From positions 1 to 39,408 of the forward strand of contig CAIMWH010000338.1 in assembly GCA_903845065.1 (NCBI GenBank): DNA of 39,408 nt. The letters run 5' to 3'. This DNA comes from an uncultured Rhodospirillales bacterium (GTDB lineage Bacteria > Pseudomonadota > Alphaproteobacteria > Acetobacterales > Acetobacteraceae). The number at the start of each line of letters is the position of its first letter. Position 1 is the first letter of the stretch. Both the position numbers and the translations under genes were made by a program. Under the pieces are notes generated by a model. It made no database searches, was not told where the DNA came from, and was given only the letters and a program-made list of their open reading frames with translations. Of this stretch, positions 1 to 9,500 are shown piece by piece.

Positions 1-60
1 AATCGAACCCCTGACCTCCTCATTGCGAACGAGGCGCTCTCCCAACTGAGCTACAGCCCC
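1..60 (-). tRNA. tRNA-Ala (anticodon CGC), 3' part cut by window edge
   Basis: Read on the minus strand from position 60 the sequence begins GGGGCTGTAGCTCAGTTGG, which is a tRNA-Ala acceptor strand followed by a D arm. The anticodon loop is TTCGCAA, giving anticodon CGC for alanine codon GCG. The T-arm begins with GGTTCGA and runs off the start of the window, so about 16 bases of the 3' end are missing. The tRNA is divergent from the serine hydrolase gene that follows. Confidence 0.93.
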
Positions 61-199
61 GGTCCACGCTGAATAGCGACCCCGGCGGGGCCGCATGCGA
101 GGCGGCGGTTTCGCGCACCTGGAACCACAAGTCAAGCACGGGTTGCCGGATGGAGGTTTCCGAACGAAAGTCTGCGCAAGCAAATCACCGGAGGATGTC

Positions 200-1321
200 A
201 TGAGCGCCTATCCCCTGCCGAGCACGAGCCTTGCCGACGCCGGGCTGCGACCGGAGCAGATCGGGCGGTTGTCCGCGCTGATCGACAAGCATATCGCGGA
301 TGGGCGCTATCCGGGGTGCCAGATCGCCATCGCGCGGCATGGCAAGCTGGCGCATTTCCAGACCTTCGGCGAGGCGGCCCTGGGGAAGAAGGCGAAGGAC
401 GACTCGGTGTGGCTGTTGTTCTCCAACACCAAGGTGGTGACGGCCGCCGCGCTGTGGGTTTTGGCGGAGCAGGGGTATTTCCGCTTTACCGACCGGGTGG
501 CCGATCATGTTCCGGAGTTCGCGCGGCACGGCAAGCAGGACATCACCATTCTGGAGGTGATGACCCATCGGGGCGGGTATCCGCGGGCCGAGACGCCCTC
601 CACCGTTTGGGCCGATCACGCGGTGATGAAGGAGGTGGTTTGCAACTATCCGCTGGAATTCACCCCGGGGAGCAAGCTGTTCTATCACGGCGCTACGGCG
701 CATTGGACGGCCGCGGTGCTGATCGAGGCGGTGACGGGGCGGGATTTCCGCGAGGTGATCCGCGAGACGGTGACGGTACCGTTGGGGCTGGAGGAGGAGA
801 TCATCGTTGGCATGACGTCCAAGAAGCAGCTTGGGCGGGCGACGGACATGCATGAGCCGACGGCCGAGGGGAATGTGCCGATCGCCAACAACAACTCGGA
901 GGCGTTTCGGCGCGCCGGGGTGCCTGGCGGTGGCGGGTATGCGACGGCGCGGGGGATGGTGGCGTTCTACCAGATGATGCTGGCCGGCGGTGAGTTGCAT
1001 GGGCGCCGCGTGGTGGGCCGGCGGACGCTGGAGTACGCGATCCGCAACTGGACCGGGGATATGGTGGACGAGAACATGGGGATGCCGATGCATCGGGGCA
1101 TCGGGCCGCATTTGCGGGGGACGACGCCAGGGATTCGCGGCCTGGGGAGCTTTGCCTCGCCGCGGACGTTCGGGCATGGCGGGGCGGGGAATTCGTACTG
1201 CTGGGCGGACCCGGATTCGGGGGTTTCGTTTGCCTATCTGACGAATTGCCGGATCCCTGATCCCTGGCATATGGCGCGGTTGGATCTGGTGAGTAATTTC
1301 GTGCATTCGGCGATCGTCTAG
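200..1321 (+). CDS. Serine hydrolase, class C beta-lactamase / esterase family
   Basis: A 373-residue enzyme of the beta-lactamase-related serine hydrolase family (class C lactamase, EstB-type esterase, D-aminopeptidase relatives). The catalytic SxxK motif is Ser75-Asn-Thr-Lys78. A Tyr motif is seen as FYHGAT near residues 161-166, and a C-terminal HGG triad, in place of KTG, at 326-328. HGG instead of KTG is common in the esterase-like members, so an ester or amide hydrolase is more likely than an antibiotic-resistance enzyme. The ATG at 200 was chosen because GGAGG lies at a good distance upstream; the open frame extends further back but without a ribosome site. No signal peptide is evident, suggesting a cytoplasmic enzyme. 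The substrate cannot be deduced. Confidence 0.88.
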   Translation: MSAYPLPSTSLADAGLRPEQIGRLSALIDKHIADGRYPGCQIAIARHGKLAHFQTFGEAALGKKAKDDSVWLLFSNTKVVTAAALWVLAEQGYFRFTDRVADHVPEFARHGKQDITILEVMTHRGGYPRAETPSTVWADHAVMKEVVCNYPLEFTPGSKLFYHGATAHWTAAVLIEAVTGRDFREVIRETVTVPLGLEEEIIVGMTSKKQLGRATDMHEPTAEGNVPIANNNSEAFRRAGVPGGGGYATARGMVAFYQMMLAGGELHGRRVVGRRTLEYAIRNWTGDMVDENMGMPMHRGIGPHLRGTTPGIRGLGSFASPRTFGHGGAGNSYCWADPDSGVSFAYLTNCRIPDPWHMARLDLVSNFVHSAIV

Positions 1322-1331
1322 GCTGGGCTGA

Positions 1332-1362
1332 GGGGCTCCTTTCCTGCGGGGGAGGGGCCCCC
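1332..1362 (+). terminator. GC-rich hairpin after the serine hydrolase
   Basis: GGGGCTCC on the left pairs (with G-T wobbles) with GGGGAGGGGCCCC on the right just after the stop codon at 1321. There is only a weak CCCTT tail and no real T-run, so intrinsic termination is plausible but not certain. Confidence 0.35.
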
Positions 1363-1469
1363 CTTGTCGGGGTTATGGTTGGTGAATTGACGGATAGGCG
1401 TTCCGACCAGGTTTGCCGGTGGCTCCAACGTAGGGCGCGCGGCGAACTGGTCGTGGCCTTCCTACCCTC

Positions 1470-2498
1470 TCACCTCCGCGCTGCCCGGGCGATCGACCAG
1501 GCCAGGTCGGCGAGGGGGCGGGCTCGGCTGCCGAGTTCGACGGCGTCGGGGGCGGCGGCGGTGCCGTCGATGGCGCGTTTGGTGATGCCCTGCAGGATCG
1601 CGGCGATGCGGAACATCCCGTAGACGATATAGTATTCCCAGTCCGGAATGGCGGTTCGGTTGGTGCGGCGGCAGTAGTCGGCGACGTAGTGTTGTTCATC
1701 GGGGATGCCGAGGGTGGCGAGGTCGTTGCCGGCGAGGCCGCGGAAGAGTTCTGGGGTGATGCGCCAGACCATGGCGTGATAGGCGAAATCGGCCAGGGGG
1801 TCACCGAGCGTGGAGAGTTCCCAGTCGAGCAGGGCGACGCCGCGGGGTTCGGTGGGGTGGAGCATGAGATTGTCCAGCCGATAGTCCCCGTGGACGATGG
1901 CGACGCGATCCTCGGGCGGGGTGTAGCCGGCGAGCCACTCCATCAGGGCGTCCATGGCGGGGATGGGGGTGGTTTCGGAGGCGCGGTATTGTTTGCTCCA
2001 GCGCGAGATCTGGCGGGCCATGTAGTTGCCGGGGTGGCCGAAATCGCCGAGGCCGACGGAATGGACGTCCACCGAGTGTAGGGCGGCGATGGTGGCGTTC
2101 ATGGAATCGTAGACGGCGGTGCGTTCGTGAGGCGTCAGGCCGGGGAGGCGGGCGTCCATGAAGACGCGGCCGGGGATGAAGTCCATCACGAAGAAGGTGC
2201 TGCCGATGACGGCGGGGTCTTCGCAGAGGGCGTGCATGCGCGGCACCGGCACTTGGGTGTCTTGCAGGGCCTTCATGACGCGGTATTCGCGATCGACCTG
2301 GTGGGCGCTGGGGAGCAGGACGCCGGGGGGTTTGCGGCGCAGGACGTAGCTGCCCGAGGGGGCGGCGAGGCGGTAGGTGGGGTTGGACTGGCCGCCGGCG
2401 AAGCGGGTGGCGGTGAGGGGGCCGGTGAAGCCTTGGATATGGGTGGCGCACCAGGCGGTGAGGCTGTCGAGGTCCAACGCTCCCGTGTCTTCGTTCAT
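1470..2498 (-). CDS. Phosphotransferase, aminoglycoside-phosphotransferase / ACAD10-like kinase fold
   Basis: A 342-residue protein of the APH/choline-kinase fold, in the subgroup resembling the kinase part of ACAD10/11. The N-lobe starts with a glycine-rich FAGGQSNPTY loop (about residues 33-42) and VLRRKPPG carries the ATP-binding lysine/arginine region. The catalytic loop is HGDYRLDN (203-210) and the metal-binding DWE is at 225-227. Proteins of this type are often found with acyl-CoA dehydrogenases and are thought to phosphorylate hydroxyacyl-CoA or related small molecules; no such partner is next to it here. The ATG at 2498 is preferred over an upstream in-frame start because AGGA lies 9-10 bases before it. 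It lies 65 bases downstream of the polysaccharide ATPase gene on the same strand and may be co-transcribed, but a functional link is not evident. Confidence 0.85.
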   Translation of the reverse strand: MNEDTGALDLDSLTAWCATHIQGFTGPLTATRFAGGQSNPTYRLAAPSGSYVLRRKPPGVLLPSAHQVDREYRVMKALQDTQVPVPRMHALCEDPAVIGSTFFVMDFIPGRVFMDARLPGLTPHERTAVYDSMNATIAALHSVDVHSVGLGDFGHPGNYMARQISRWSKQYRASETTPIPAMDALMEWLAGYTPPEDRVAIVHGDYRLDNLMLHPTEPRGVALLDWELSTLGDPLADFAYHAMVWRITPELFRGLAGNDLATLGIPDEQHYVADYCRRTNRTAIPDWEYYIVYGMFRIAAILQGITKRAIDGTAAAPDAVELGSRARPLADLAWSIARAARR

Positions 2499-2563
2499 CG
2501 TCGTGTTTCCTGCCCTGGGGGTGTTGGATTGGGGGGCCAGTGTCCCCCAGCGGGCGGGCGGGA

Positions 2564-3883
2564 TCAACTTTCCTCGGTGAATTCCACGTCTAGCAAAGCG
2601 AGGCCGATCATCATGCGGTCGCGCAGGATTTCGATGAGGACCATCTTGGAGCGGACATCGGACACGCTGTCCTGCGCGCGGGCGACGGTGAGTTCGATGA
2701 ACCAGGGGCCGACGCTGAGGGTCATGCGCAGGCGGAAGCGGTAGCAGCGGGTTTCGCCGGCGCGGGCCGGGCGTGTGGTGTGGCGGAGCCAGCCGGAGTG
2801 GATGCCGAAGAGGGCGACGCCCTGGGCGTTGCTGAGGGTGAAGCCGATGAGGGGGGCCTCGTAGTCGGTGTCGAAGCGGACGCGGAGGTGGATGTCGATC
2901 CAGGCGCCTTCGAGGAGTTGGCCGGGGTGGGGGCGGGTGCCTTCCATCACCAGGAAATCGATGATGGCGGCGCCGCCTTGGCCGAAGCGGTATTCGTTGG
3001 GGTTGTAGAGCGGGTTTTCGGCGCAGCGGTCGGTGGTGCGGGTGTCGGCGAGGAAGGCGGCCAGGGTGGTGAGGCCGGCGTCGGGCGGGGGGGCCTCGGC
3101 TGCGATGGCGGGGGTGGTGAGGTCCGGCGGGGCGGGGAGTTTTCCGGTGGTGAGGAGTTCGGAATAGACCTCGGCGATGCGGCGGGGTTCGCCCACTTCG
3201 ATGAGGTGGCCGTCATGCAGGAGCACGGCTTCGTCGCAGAAATAGGTGACGGAGGACATGTCGTGCGTCACCAGCAGGATGGTCTTGCCCATTTCCTTGA
3301 AGGTGCGGATGCGGCGGAAGCATTTCTCCTGGAATTTCACGTCTCCCACGGCCATGGCTTCGTCGATCACCAGGATATCGGGGTCGACGTGGATGGCGGC
3401 GGCGAAGGCGACGCGCATGAACATGCCGGAGGAATAGGTGCGGACGGGCTGGTCGAAATATTCGCCGATGTCGGCGAATTCGATCACCTCGGCCAGGCGG
3501 TGTTCGATCTCGGCGCGGTCGAGCCCCATGATCAGGGCGTTGGTGATGACGTTCTCGCGGCCGGTGAGGTCCGGGTTGAAGCCGGCGCCGAGTTCGAGCA
3601 GGGCGGCGACGCGGCCGTTGACCTCGCAGGTGCCGCTGGTCGGCCGCAGCACGCCGCAGATGATTTGAAGCAGGGTGGATTTGCCGGAGCCGTTGCGGCC
3701 GAGGATGCCCATCATGGTGCCGCGGCGGATGGTCAGGTTGATGTCGGCGAGGGCCCAGTGGGCGCGGTGGGTGGTGCGGCGGAAGGGGTGCAGGAGTTCG
3801 AGCAGGCGTTCATGGCGGGAGTTGAACAGGCGGTATTTCTTGGACAGGCCGGTTACCTGGATGGCGGGGGAGCTAGAGGACAT
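2564..3883 (-). CDS. Polysaccharide ABC exporter ATPase with Wzt-like C-terminal domain
   Basis: A 439-residue ATP-binding subunit of an O-antigen/capsule-type ABC-2 exporter. Walker A is GRNGSGKST (62-70), the signature is YSSGM (150-154), Walker B is DILVIDEAMAVGD (about 169-181) and the switch histidine is in THDMS near 207. The motif VAALLELGAGFNP is typical of the Wzt/RfbE/KpsT group. The ATPase domain ends near residue 240. A linker leads to a C-terminal domain (about 290-435) with the beta-rich layout of Wzt C-terminal carbohydrate-binding domains, which in E. coli O8/O9a recognise the terminal modification of the finished glycan. Its start overlaps the permease stop by 11 bases, showing translational coupling. 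The exported glycan is unknown. Confidence 0.9.
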   Translation of the reverse strand: MSSSSPAIQVTGLSKKYRLFNSRHERLLELLHPFRRTTHRAHWALADINLTIRRGTMMGILGRNGSGKSTLLQIICGVLRPTSGTCEVNGRVAALLELGAGFNPDLTGRENVITNALIMGLDRAEIEHRLAEVIEFADIGEYFDQPVRTYSSGMFMRVAFAAAIHVDPDILVIDEAMAVGDVKFQEKCFRRIRTFKEMGKTILLVTHDMSSVTYFCDEAVLLHDGHLIEVGEPRRIAEVYSELLTTGKLPAPPDLTTPAIAAEAPPPDAGLTTLAAFLADTRTTDRCAENPLYNPNEYRFGQGGAAIIDFLVMEGTRPHPGQLLEGAWIDIHLRVRFDTDYEAPLIGFTLSNAQGVALFGIHSGWLRHTTRPARAGETRCYRFRLRMTLSVGPWFIELTVARAQDSVSDVRSKMVLIEILRDRMMIGLALLDVEFTEES

Positions 3884-4667
3884 CGGCGAAATCCGGCTTG
3901 AGGCGGCGGAAGACGGCGATGCCGGCGGCGAGCATGAGGGCGGCGGCGATCCAGAAGATCGCGCCCGCGGTGCCGAATAGCGGGACGGCCGGGGTGTCGA
4001 GGAAGGCGTGCCGGTAGCCGGTGACGATGTAGTAGAGCGGGTTGAGGGCGAGCCAGCCGCGGATGTGTTCGGGAAACAGGTCAGGCGACCAGACGATGGG
4101 GGTCAGCCAGAACCAGATTTGCAGCAGGATGCCGATGGATTGCGCCATGTCGCCCTGGAAGACCGCGAGGCCGGAGAGCAGGAAGGCGAGGCCGGTGGCG
4201 AGGCAGGCGAGGGCGAGGGCGAAATAGGCCACCTCGAACAACGCGGTGGAGGGCATGCGGCCCTCGGCGGCCATCACGGCAAGTACCAGGGCGATCATCG
4301 CGGCATGGACCACCAGGGCGGCGAGGACGGGGATGCAGGGCAGGATTTCGAGCGGGAAGGCGATTTTCTTCACCAGATAGCGGTTGGCCAGCACGGCGTT
4401 GGTGCCGCCGGCGACGGCTTCGGAGAAGAAGAACCACACAATGAGGCCGACGGTGAGGGTGAGGAAGTAGGAGCCACCCTCGGCCGGCGCGGCCATTTTC
4501 AGGCCGTAGGAGAACACGAACCAATAGACCGCGATCAGCCCGGCCGGTTGCAGCACCGCCCACAGGCCGCCCAGCGCGGTGGCGGCGTAGCGGTCCCGCA
4601 AGGTGAGCAGCGCGAGGCGCCAGGCCAGGCGGGCCGCCGCGCGGGGTGTGGTGCTGCCAGGTGCCAC
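3873..4667 (-). CDS. Polysaccharide ABC exporter permease (ABC-2 type, Wzm-like)
   Basis: A 264-residue membrane protein with about six hydrophobic helices. It has the Wzm/KpsM-like features LTLRDRYAATALGGLWAVLQP near the N terminus, NRYLVKKIAFPLEILP in the middle and NPLYYIVTGYRHAFLD near the C terminus. It should form the inner-membrane channel that the neighbouring ATPase powers. The open frame continues far upstream into the methyltransferase gene, but that part is an out-of-frame shadow; a GTG at 4667, four bases after the methyltransferase stop, gives the normal family length and a natural N terminus (VAPGSTTPRAAARLAWRLA). The Shine-Dalgarno is poor, so translation is probably coupled to the upstream gene. 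Confidence 0.87.
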   Translation of the reverse strand: MAPGSTTPRAAARLAWRLALLTLRDRYAATALGGLWAVLQPAGLIAVYWFVFSYGLKMAAPAEGGSYFLTLTVGLIVWFFFSEAVAGGTNAVLANRYLVKKIAFPLEILPCIPVLAALVVHAAMIALVLAVMAAEGRMPSTALFEVAYFALALACLATGLAFLLSGLAVFQGDMAQSIGILLQIWFWLTPIVWSPDLFPEHIRGWLALNPLYYIVTGYRHAFLDTPAVPLFGTAGAIFWIAAALMLAAGIAVFRRLKPDFADVL

Positions 4668-4671
4668 GCGC

Positions 4672-5760
4672 TCAGGCCGTGGGGAGGAAACGCAGGAAGC
4701 CGAGTTCGCAAAACGCATCCTGCACCGCGTGCGGCTGGTCCAGCACCAGCAGCCACGGCGCGGGCAGCAGGAAATCGGCGCGGCCGACCTCGATGTTGTC
4801 GCTCGGGTTGGTCCATTGTCGCCATTGCTTGAAGTAGACGCCGAACCGCGTCTTGCGGGCGACCAGGTCAAGGTAGTGGGCGATCTGCTCGTGGCGCATT
4901 TCGTGCAAGCTGCTGATGGACACGGTGAAGTCAATCACGTCATCCGGGAGCAGTTCAAGCTGGTTGGCGGAGAGGAAGCAGATGTCCGCGGCCTCGAATT
5001 CGGCGGCGATGTCCGCATAGCAGGAGAAGGGACGAAAGCCGAACACGCGGCGGTCGGGCAGGACGGTGCCGAGATACCACTGCGCCACCGCGAGGGCGGG
5101 GGCGATATCGACGATGACGTATTTGCACGGTTCGGCCTGGGCGAAGACGTAGGCCAGCCGGCCGTAGCCGGCGCCGATTTCCAGCACGCGCGGCACCGCG
5201 GGGGCGAGCATGCCTTGGGAAAGCTGGCGCCAGCGGGACCATTCGTGGATGGAATTCGCGAGGTCCTGCGAAATGCGATGCCCCTCCCAGAACAGCGGCA
5301 GCGGGTTGCCCAGGGCGGGTTCCTCGATGCGTTCGAACAGGCGGATGGGGTCGTGGCCGATGACGTAGCTCCAGAGCAGGCCGACGAACTGGGTGTAGAA
5401 GGCGCGGTAGCGCGGGTGGGCGAACGGATCGTCGCCGTCGAAGGCCTCCACGCCGGCCCAGCCGCCGGGGGCAGCCGAGGCAGCGGCGATTTCGGCGGGG
5501 ATGTTGTCGGGCAGGCCGGCCCAGAGGCGCACTAGGTTTCGCACCTGGTTGTCGTCGTAGCCGCCGGGCAGCCACTGGAAGTAGTTGTTGTTGATGGTGC
5601 GCTTGAAGTTGCCGAGCGCCAGGCCGTCGATCTGGGTGGTGTTGCGATCGCGCAGCATGTCCCAGAACCGCGACGGGTGGTACATCGTCGCGGCCGCCGC
5701 GATCTCGGCGTCGATTTCCGCCACCAGCCCGGCGGTATCGGTCAGCGGGCCTGGCATCAT
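4672..5760 (-). CDS. Putative sugar O-methyltransferase
   Basis: A 362-residue protein resembling the putative sugar O-methyltransferases found in surface-polysaccharide loci. A long helical N-terminal part contains FKRTINNNYFQW and WEGHRISQDLANS segments typical of that group. The SAM-binding motif I is VLEIGAGYGRL (about 192-202), followed by a Rossmann-type stretch (YVIVDIAPALA, then VSISSLHEM). It starts with two adjacent ATG codons at 5760 and 5757; either may be used. It lies between the CmcI-type gene and the exporter genes with only 4- and 16-base gaps, so it is part of the same operon and probably methylates the exported glycan. The exact sugar is not predictable. Confidence 0.8.
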   Translation of the reverse strand: MMPGPLTDTAGLVAEIDAEIAAAATMYHPSRFWDMLRDRNTTQIDGLALGNFKRTINNNYFQWLPGGYDDNQVRNLVRLWAGLPDNIPAEIAAASAAPGGWAGVEAFDGDDPFAHPRYRAFYTQFVGLLWSYVIGHDPIRLFERIEEPALGNPLPLFWEGHRISQDLANSIHEWSRWRQLSQGMLAPAVPRVLEIGAGYGRLAYVFAQAEPCKYVIVDIAPALAVAQWYLGTVLPDRRVFGFRPFSCYADIAAEFEAADICFLSANQLELLPDDVIDFTVSISSLHEMRHEQIAHYLDLVARKTRFGVYFKQWRQWTNPSDNIEVGRADFLLPAPWLLVLDQPHAVQDAFCELGFLRFLPTA

Positions 5761-5776
5761 GGGTGTTGGTGTCCGC

Positions 5777-6538
5777 TCAGCGCAGGCGCTTCAGCCAGGC
5801 GTCGGGGTGGGCGGTGATCGGCTTGTCCAGGTCGCTCTCGTTGAACGGCCAGGGCGGCGGGCCCATCTCGAATTCCGGATGGCGGGCGAGGAATTCGTTC
5901 GCGGCGGTGGCGGGGTTGTCGGTGATCCAGTGCGGCTTGCCGCGCGGCACGTCATGCACGTCACGCATGATGCCGTCGGTGGCGGCGATGTAGGAGCCGA
6001 CCGAGACCAGCGGGCCGTAGGCCTCGAGTTCGGCGGCGACATGGGCGCGGCTATGGTCAGAATCGAGCAGCACCAGCACCACATCGCCGGGCTCCACCAG
6101 GGCCTTCACCTGGGCCACAACATCGGGTGCCACGGCGTTGCCCTCGATCAGGGTGATCATCGAGGCCAGGGGGTGGGCCTCGATTGCAGCGCGGTTGTGC
6201 GGGCGGATCTCGATGTCCACGCCCACCACGCGGCCCTTGCCGAGGGCGTGCAGCACCGAGGCGTTGAACACCAGGGAGCCGCCGTGGGCCACGCCGGTTT
6301 CAATGATCACGTCCGGCTTCAGGGCGTACACGATTTCCTGCAGGCGGATCATGTCCTCGGGGTGCTGGATGAAGGGGCGGCCGAGCCAGGTGAAGGTGTA
6401 GGAGTACTTCTGGTTCCAGCTGGTGCGCAGCCACAGGTCGGAGAGCAGTTCGAAGGCTTCCTTGCCGAACAGGTCAAGCTCGGTGCCACTATCACCGAGT
6501 TTCAACGAACGGGTCTCGGTATCGATCACGAGGCGCAT
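5777..6538 (-). CDS. CmcI-family methyltransferase (cephalosporin hydroxylase / rhamnosyl O-methyltransferase type)
   Basis: A 253-residue protein of the CmcI family, a SAM-dependent Rossmann-fold group often misnamed cephalosporin hydroxylase. Visible markers are WNQKYSYTFTWLGRP (41-55), the SAM loop ETGVAHGGS (80-88), GVDIEIRPHNRAAIE, and the metal-site-like LLDSDHS (157-163). In polysaccharide and glycolipid clusters this family acts on sugar hydroxyls, for example rhamnosyl O-methyltransferases. It sits 30 bases downstream of the large glycosyltransferase and 16 bases upstream of a second methyltransferase, so glycan O-methylation is the likely job; this is inference from family and context. 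Confidence 0.85.
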   Translation of the reverse strand: MRLVIDTETRSLKLGDSGTELDLFGKEAFELLSDLWLRTSWNQKYSYTFTWLGRPFIQHPEDMIRLQEIVYALKPDVIIETGVAHGGSLVFNASVLHALGKGRVVGVDIEIRPHNRAAIEAHPLASMITLIEGNAVAPDVVAQVKALVEPGDVVLVLLDSDHSRAHVAAELEAYGPLVSVGSYIAATDGIMRDVHDVPRGKPHWITDNPATAANEFLARHPEFEMGPPPWPFNESDLDKPITAHPDAWLKRLR

Positions 6539-6568
6539 GTTTTTCAGTTCCAGGTCGTAGTGCCCATC

Positions 6569-9500
6569 TCAGCCGGCGAGCCGGGTGGATTGGGCGATTG
6601 TCGATAGGGGGGCCGGGGCGGCGCCATCGTTGGGCGTCTCGGCGGCGATGGCTACGCCGGCGTCTCGCAGCAGGGCGAGCAGGCGCGGCGCGTTGGTTTC
6701 CAGCGAATACTCGTGGCGGACGAAATCGTAACCGGCCCGGGAGAGTTGCTCCCACAACGCGGCATCAGAATACAGCCGAAGCACCGCTTCGGCAAAGGCC
6801 TCGGTGGAATCGGCGATCAGGACGTCCACGCCGTCCCGCAGGGGGGTGCCTTCGACGGCGATCGGGGTGGCGACCACCGGCACGCCGGCGAGCAGGCTGG
6901 AGGCCACCTTACCCTTCAGCCCGGCGCCGAAGCGCAGCGGCGCCACGGTGAGCCGGCAGGTGGCGAGCACGGCATCGAGGTCATCCACGAAGCCTAGGAC
7001 ATCGACGCCGTTGCCGGCGAGGGCCTCGATTTCGGGGGTGATGCTGCTGCCGACCACCAGGAAGCGGGTGCCCTCGGGCAGGCGCTCGCGCAGGCCGGGC
7101 CAGATTTCGCGGGCGAAGTAGATGGCGGCGTCGCGGTTGGGCGGGTGCTGGTAGGTGCCGACGAACATCAGGTCCCGCCGGCCGGCGAGGCAGGGCGCGG
7201 GGGGGCGGGGGGGCACATCAAACAGCAGGGGCAGCACATGGACGCAGGCATCGGGCGCCGCCTCGCGCAGGATTTCCGCCTCGTGCGAGCTGACCACCAC
7301 CGTGACATCCGCGGCGTTGACCGAGCGCAACTCGGAGGCACGGGTGGCCTCGGCCTGGGCGCGGCGGCGCGGGTCATCGAAGAGGTCGGCCTCGCGCATT
7401 TCACGGACGAAATGCAGGTCGATGGTGTTGAACACGATGCGGGCGTGGGGGGCGAGGCCGCGGATCATGTCGATGTAGCGCTCGCCGATGTAGGCGCGGC
7501 AGGCGAAGATCACGTCAAACTCGGCGCCGCGCTGTTCGAGCACCGCGCGCACCGTGGGGTAGTAGGGATAGTAGAGCGCCTCGATGCCGAGGGCCTGGAG
7601 GTCCTGGGTGTATTTCCCGGCGTAGGCGACATTGCTTTCGGGGACGAAAGAGATGCGGAAACCCAGCATATCGAGCATGCGCATCAGGTTGAGCGACAGG
7701 ATGGCGCCGGCGCTACGATCGGGCGTGGGGGTGTCGGCATCGATGAACAGCAGGCGGCGCGTGCGGCGGCGATCGTGCGGCGCTAGGCCGGTGGCGTCCG
7801 CGAGGTCCTGCAGGGCGGCCGGATTGCGGGCAAGGAAACGGTCGAAATCGACCTCGCGCAGGGCGGCTAGGGGGGCGGGGTCGGCATCGGGCCAGGCGGT
7901 GGCGATGGCATCGGGCCAGTAGAGCACCCGCATGCCGGCGCCACGCACGCGGACGGCGAGGTCGAGGGATGCGATGTCGAAGGTGCTGTCGTCGCCGGTC
8001 AGTCCGCCGAGCGCATCGAGGGTTTCGCGCTTGATGGCGAAGGCGCCGGGGCAGAAATCGGTCTCGCGGGCGAACAGCACGCTTGGGTGGTCCACCGGCG
8101 TGCCGGCGCCATAGCCGGACAGGCCACGATCGGCGGCGACCAGGCCGCCGGCGGCGACGAGGGTGCTGTTCGGGCTGCGGATTTGCGGGCCGACCAGCGC
8201 TGCCCGCTCCAGTCCGGCCACGCAGGCAGCGAGGAAGTCCGGCCGGATGGCAGTGCCGGCATCGAGGAAAATCAACGCGGTGCCGTTGGCGGCGCGCAGG
8301 CCCTCGGTGGCGGCGGCCGCGAAGGAGCGGCGGCGGGGGAGGCGGCGGTGGATCACGCCGGGCAGGGCGGAAAACACCGCCGAGGTGGTATCGGAGGAGC
8401 CGTTGTCGACCAGGATGAGTTCGGCCGCGGTCTCGGACTGCGCCGCGGCGATCGCGTCGACCACGGCGAGGGTGCGTTGCAGGTCGTCATGAACCACCAG
8501 CACCACCGAGATGCCGGCACCGCCCGGCTGCGGCATGCGCCAGCCGTACATCGGCAATGGCGGGCGGCCACCAGGGGTGCTGGGGGCGGCGGCCGGTTCG
8601 ACCCGGCTGTAGCCGGATCGGCCTGACAGCCGCATCACGAAGCGCTTGACTGCCTTGCGTTGTTCGTCCGCCAGCGGCAGGCGTCGCCATACCCCGTAGG
8701 CGGCGCGGCGGGCGAATTGCCGCGCCTGCTGAACCGCCTGCCTGAGGCGACGCCCGAGCCCGGGGGCGGTGATAGCGCGCATCCAGCCGCCGATCATCGC
8801 CTTGAGGGTCTGCCGCGCGCTGTTGTTGTTCAGATAGAGATCGGCGGCGCGCTGCCAGCGGTACAGGCCGAAGCGCAGGTGCATGTAGAGGTTGAGTTTG
8901 CCGAGGTTGTAGAGGATGCGGCCATCCATCGGCACGTAGCGCCCGGCCAGCAGCCAGCGCGTCATGTACAGCATCGGGAACACCCGCCACAGCCACAGCC
9001 GGTGGTCGGCGGCGATGGCGCGGCCGTAGGCGGTGGGGTCCGTGGTGTCCCGGATCATCAGGATATCATGAACCTCGTGATGCCGGCCGAAGCGCAGGGT
9101 GGCTGCGGAAACCGCCCAGTCGAGCGCGAAGAAGCTGCGGATGGGGAACACCGCCTGGAGCGCGTGGGTGCGAAACACGCCGTAGTAGCGGCTGTTGTCG
9201 GCCGGATTGCGCAGGAAATTGCGCGCGTTGGTCAGCGGGTCATCCAGCAGGGCGAAGGTGCCGGTGGCGACGTTGAGCGGCCGGCCATCGGCCACGAACA
9301 GCACGCGGGACTGGCTCATCACCACGCCGGGGTCCCGTTCGAGCACGGCGAGATGGGTCTCGACGAAGTTCGGTGCCCACAGGTCATCCGCGGCCGCCCA
9401 CATGAAGTAGGGGGTGCGGGCCTCGAACAGGACGAAGCGGTAGTTCATCGCCGCGCCCAGGTTCACCGCTTGGCGGACGTAGCGCACCCTTGGGTCCCGC

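Noticed and set aside
200-1321. Reading the serine hydrolase as an AmpC antibiotic-resistance enzyme
   Set aside because: No signal peptide, and HGG in place of KTG fits esterase/peptidase-like members better.
2780-3901. 373-codon plus-strand frame opposite the exporter ATPase
   Set aside because: Translation is Gly/Ala/Glu/Val-biased with no motif, and the minus strand has a complete Walker A/B ATPase. It is a GC-driven shadow.
4668-4934. N-terminal extension of the ABC permease frame
   Set aside because: These 89 codons overlap the methyltransferase gene in another frame and have Cys/Ser/Pro-biased composition. The GTG at 4667 gives the normal family length.
5777-6538. Reading the CmcI-family gene as a cephalosporin-antibiotic biosynthesis gene
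   Set aside because: No beta-lactam biosynthesis genes are near; the genes around it are for polysaccharide, where this family methylates sugars.
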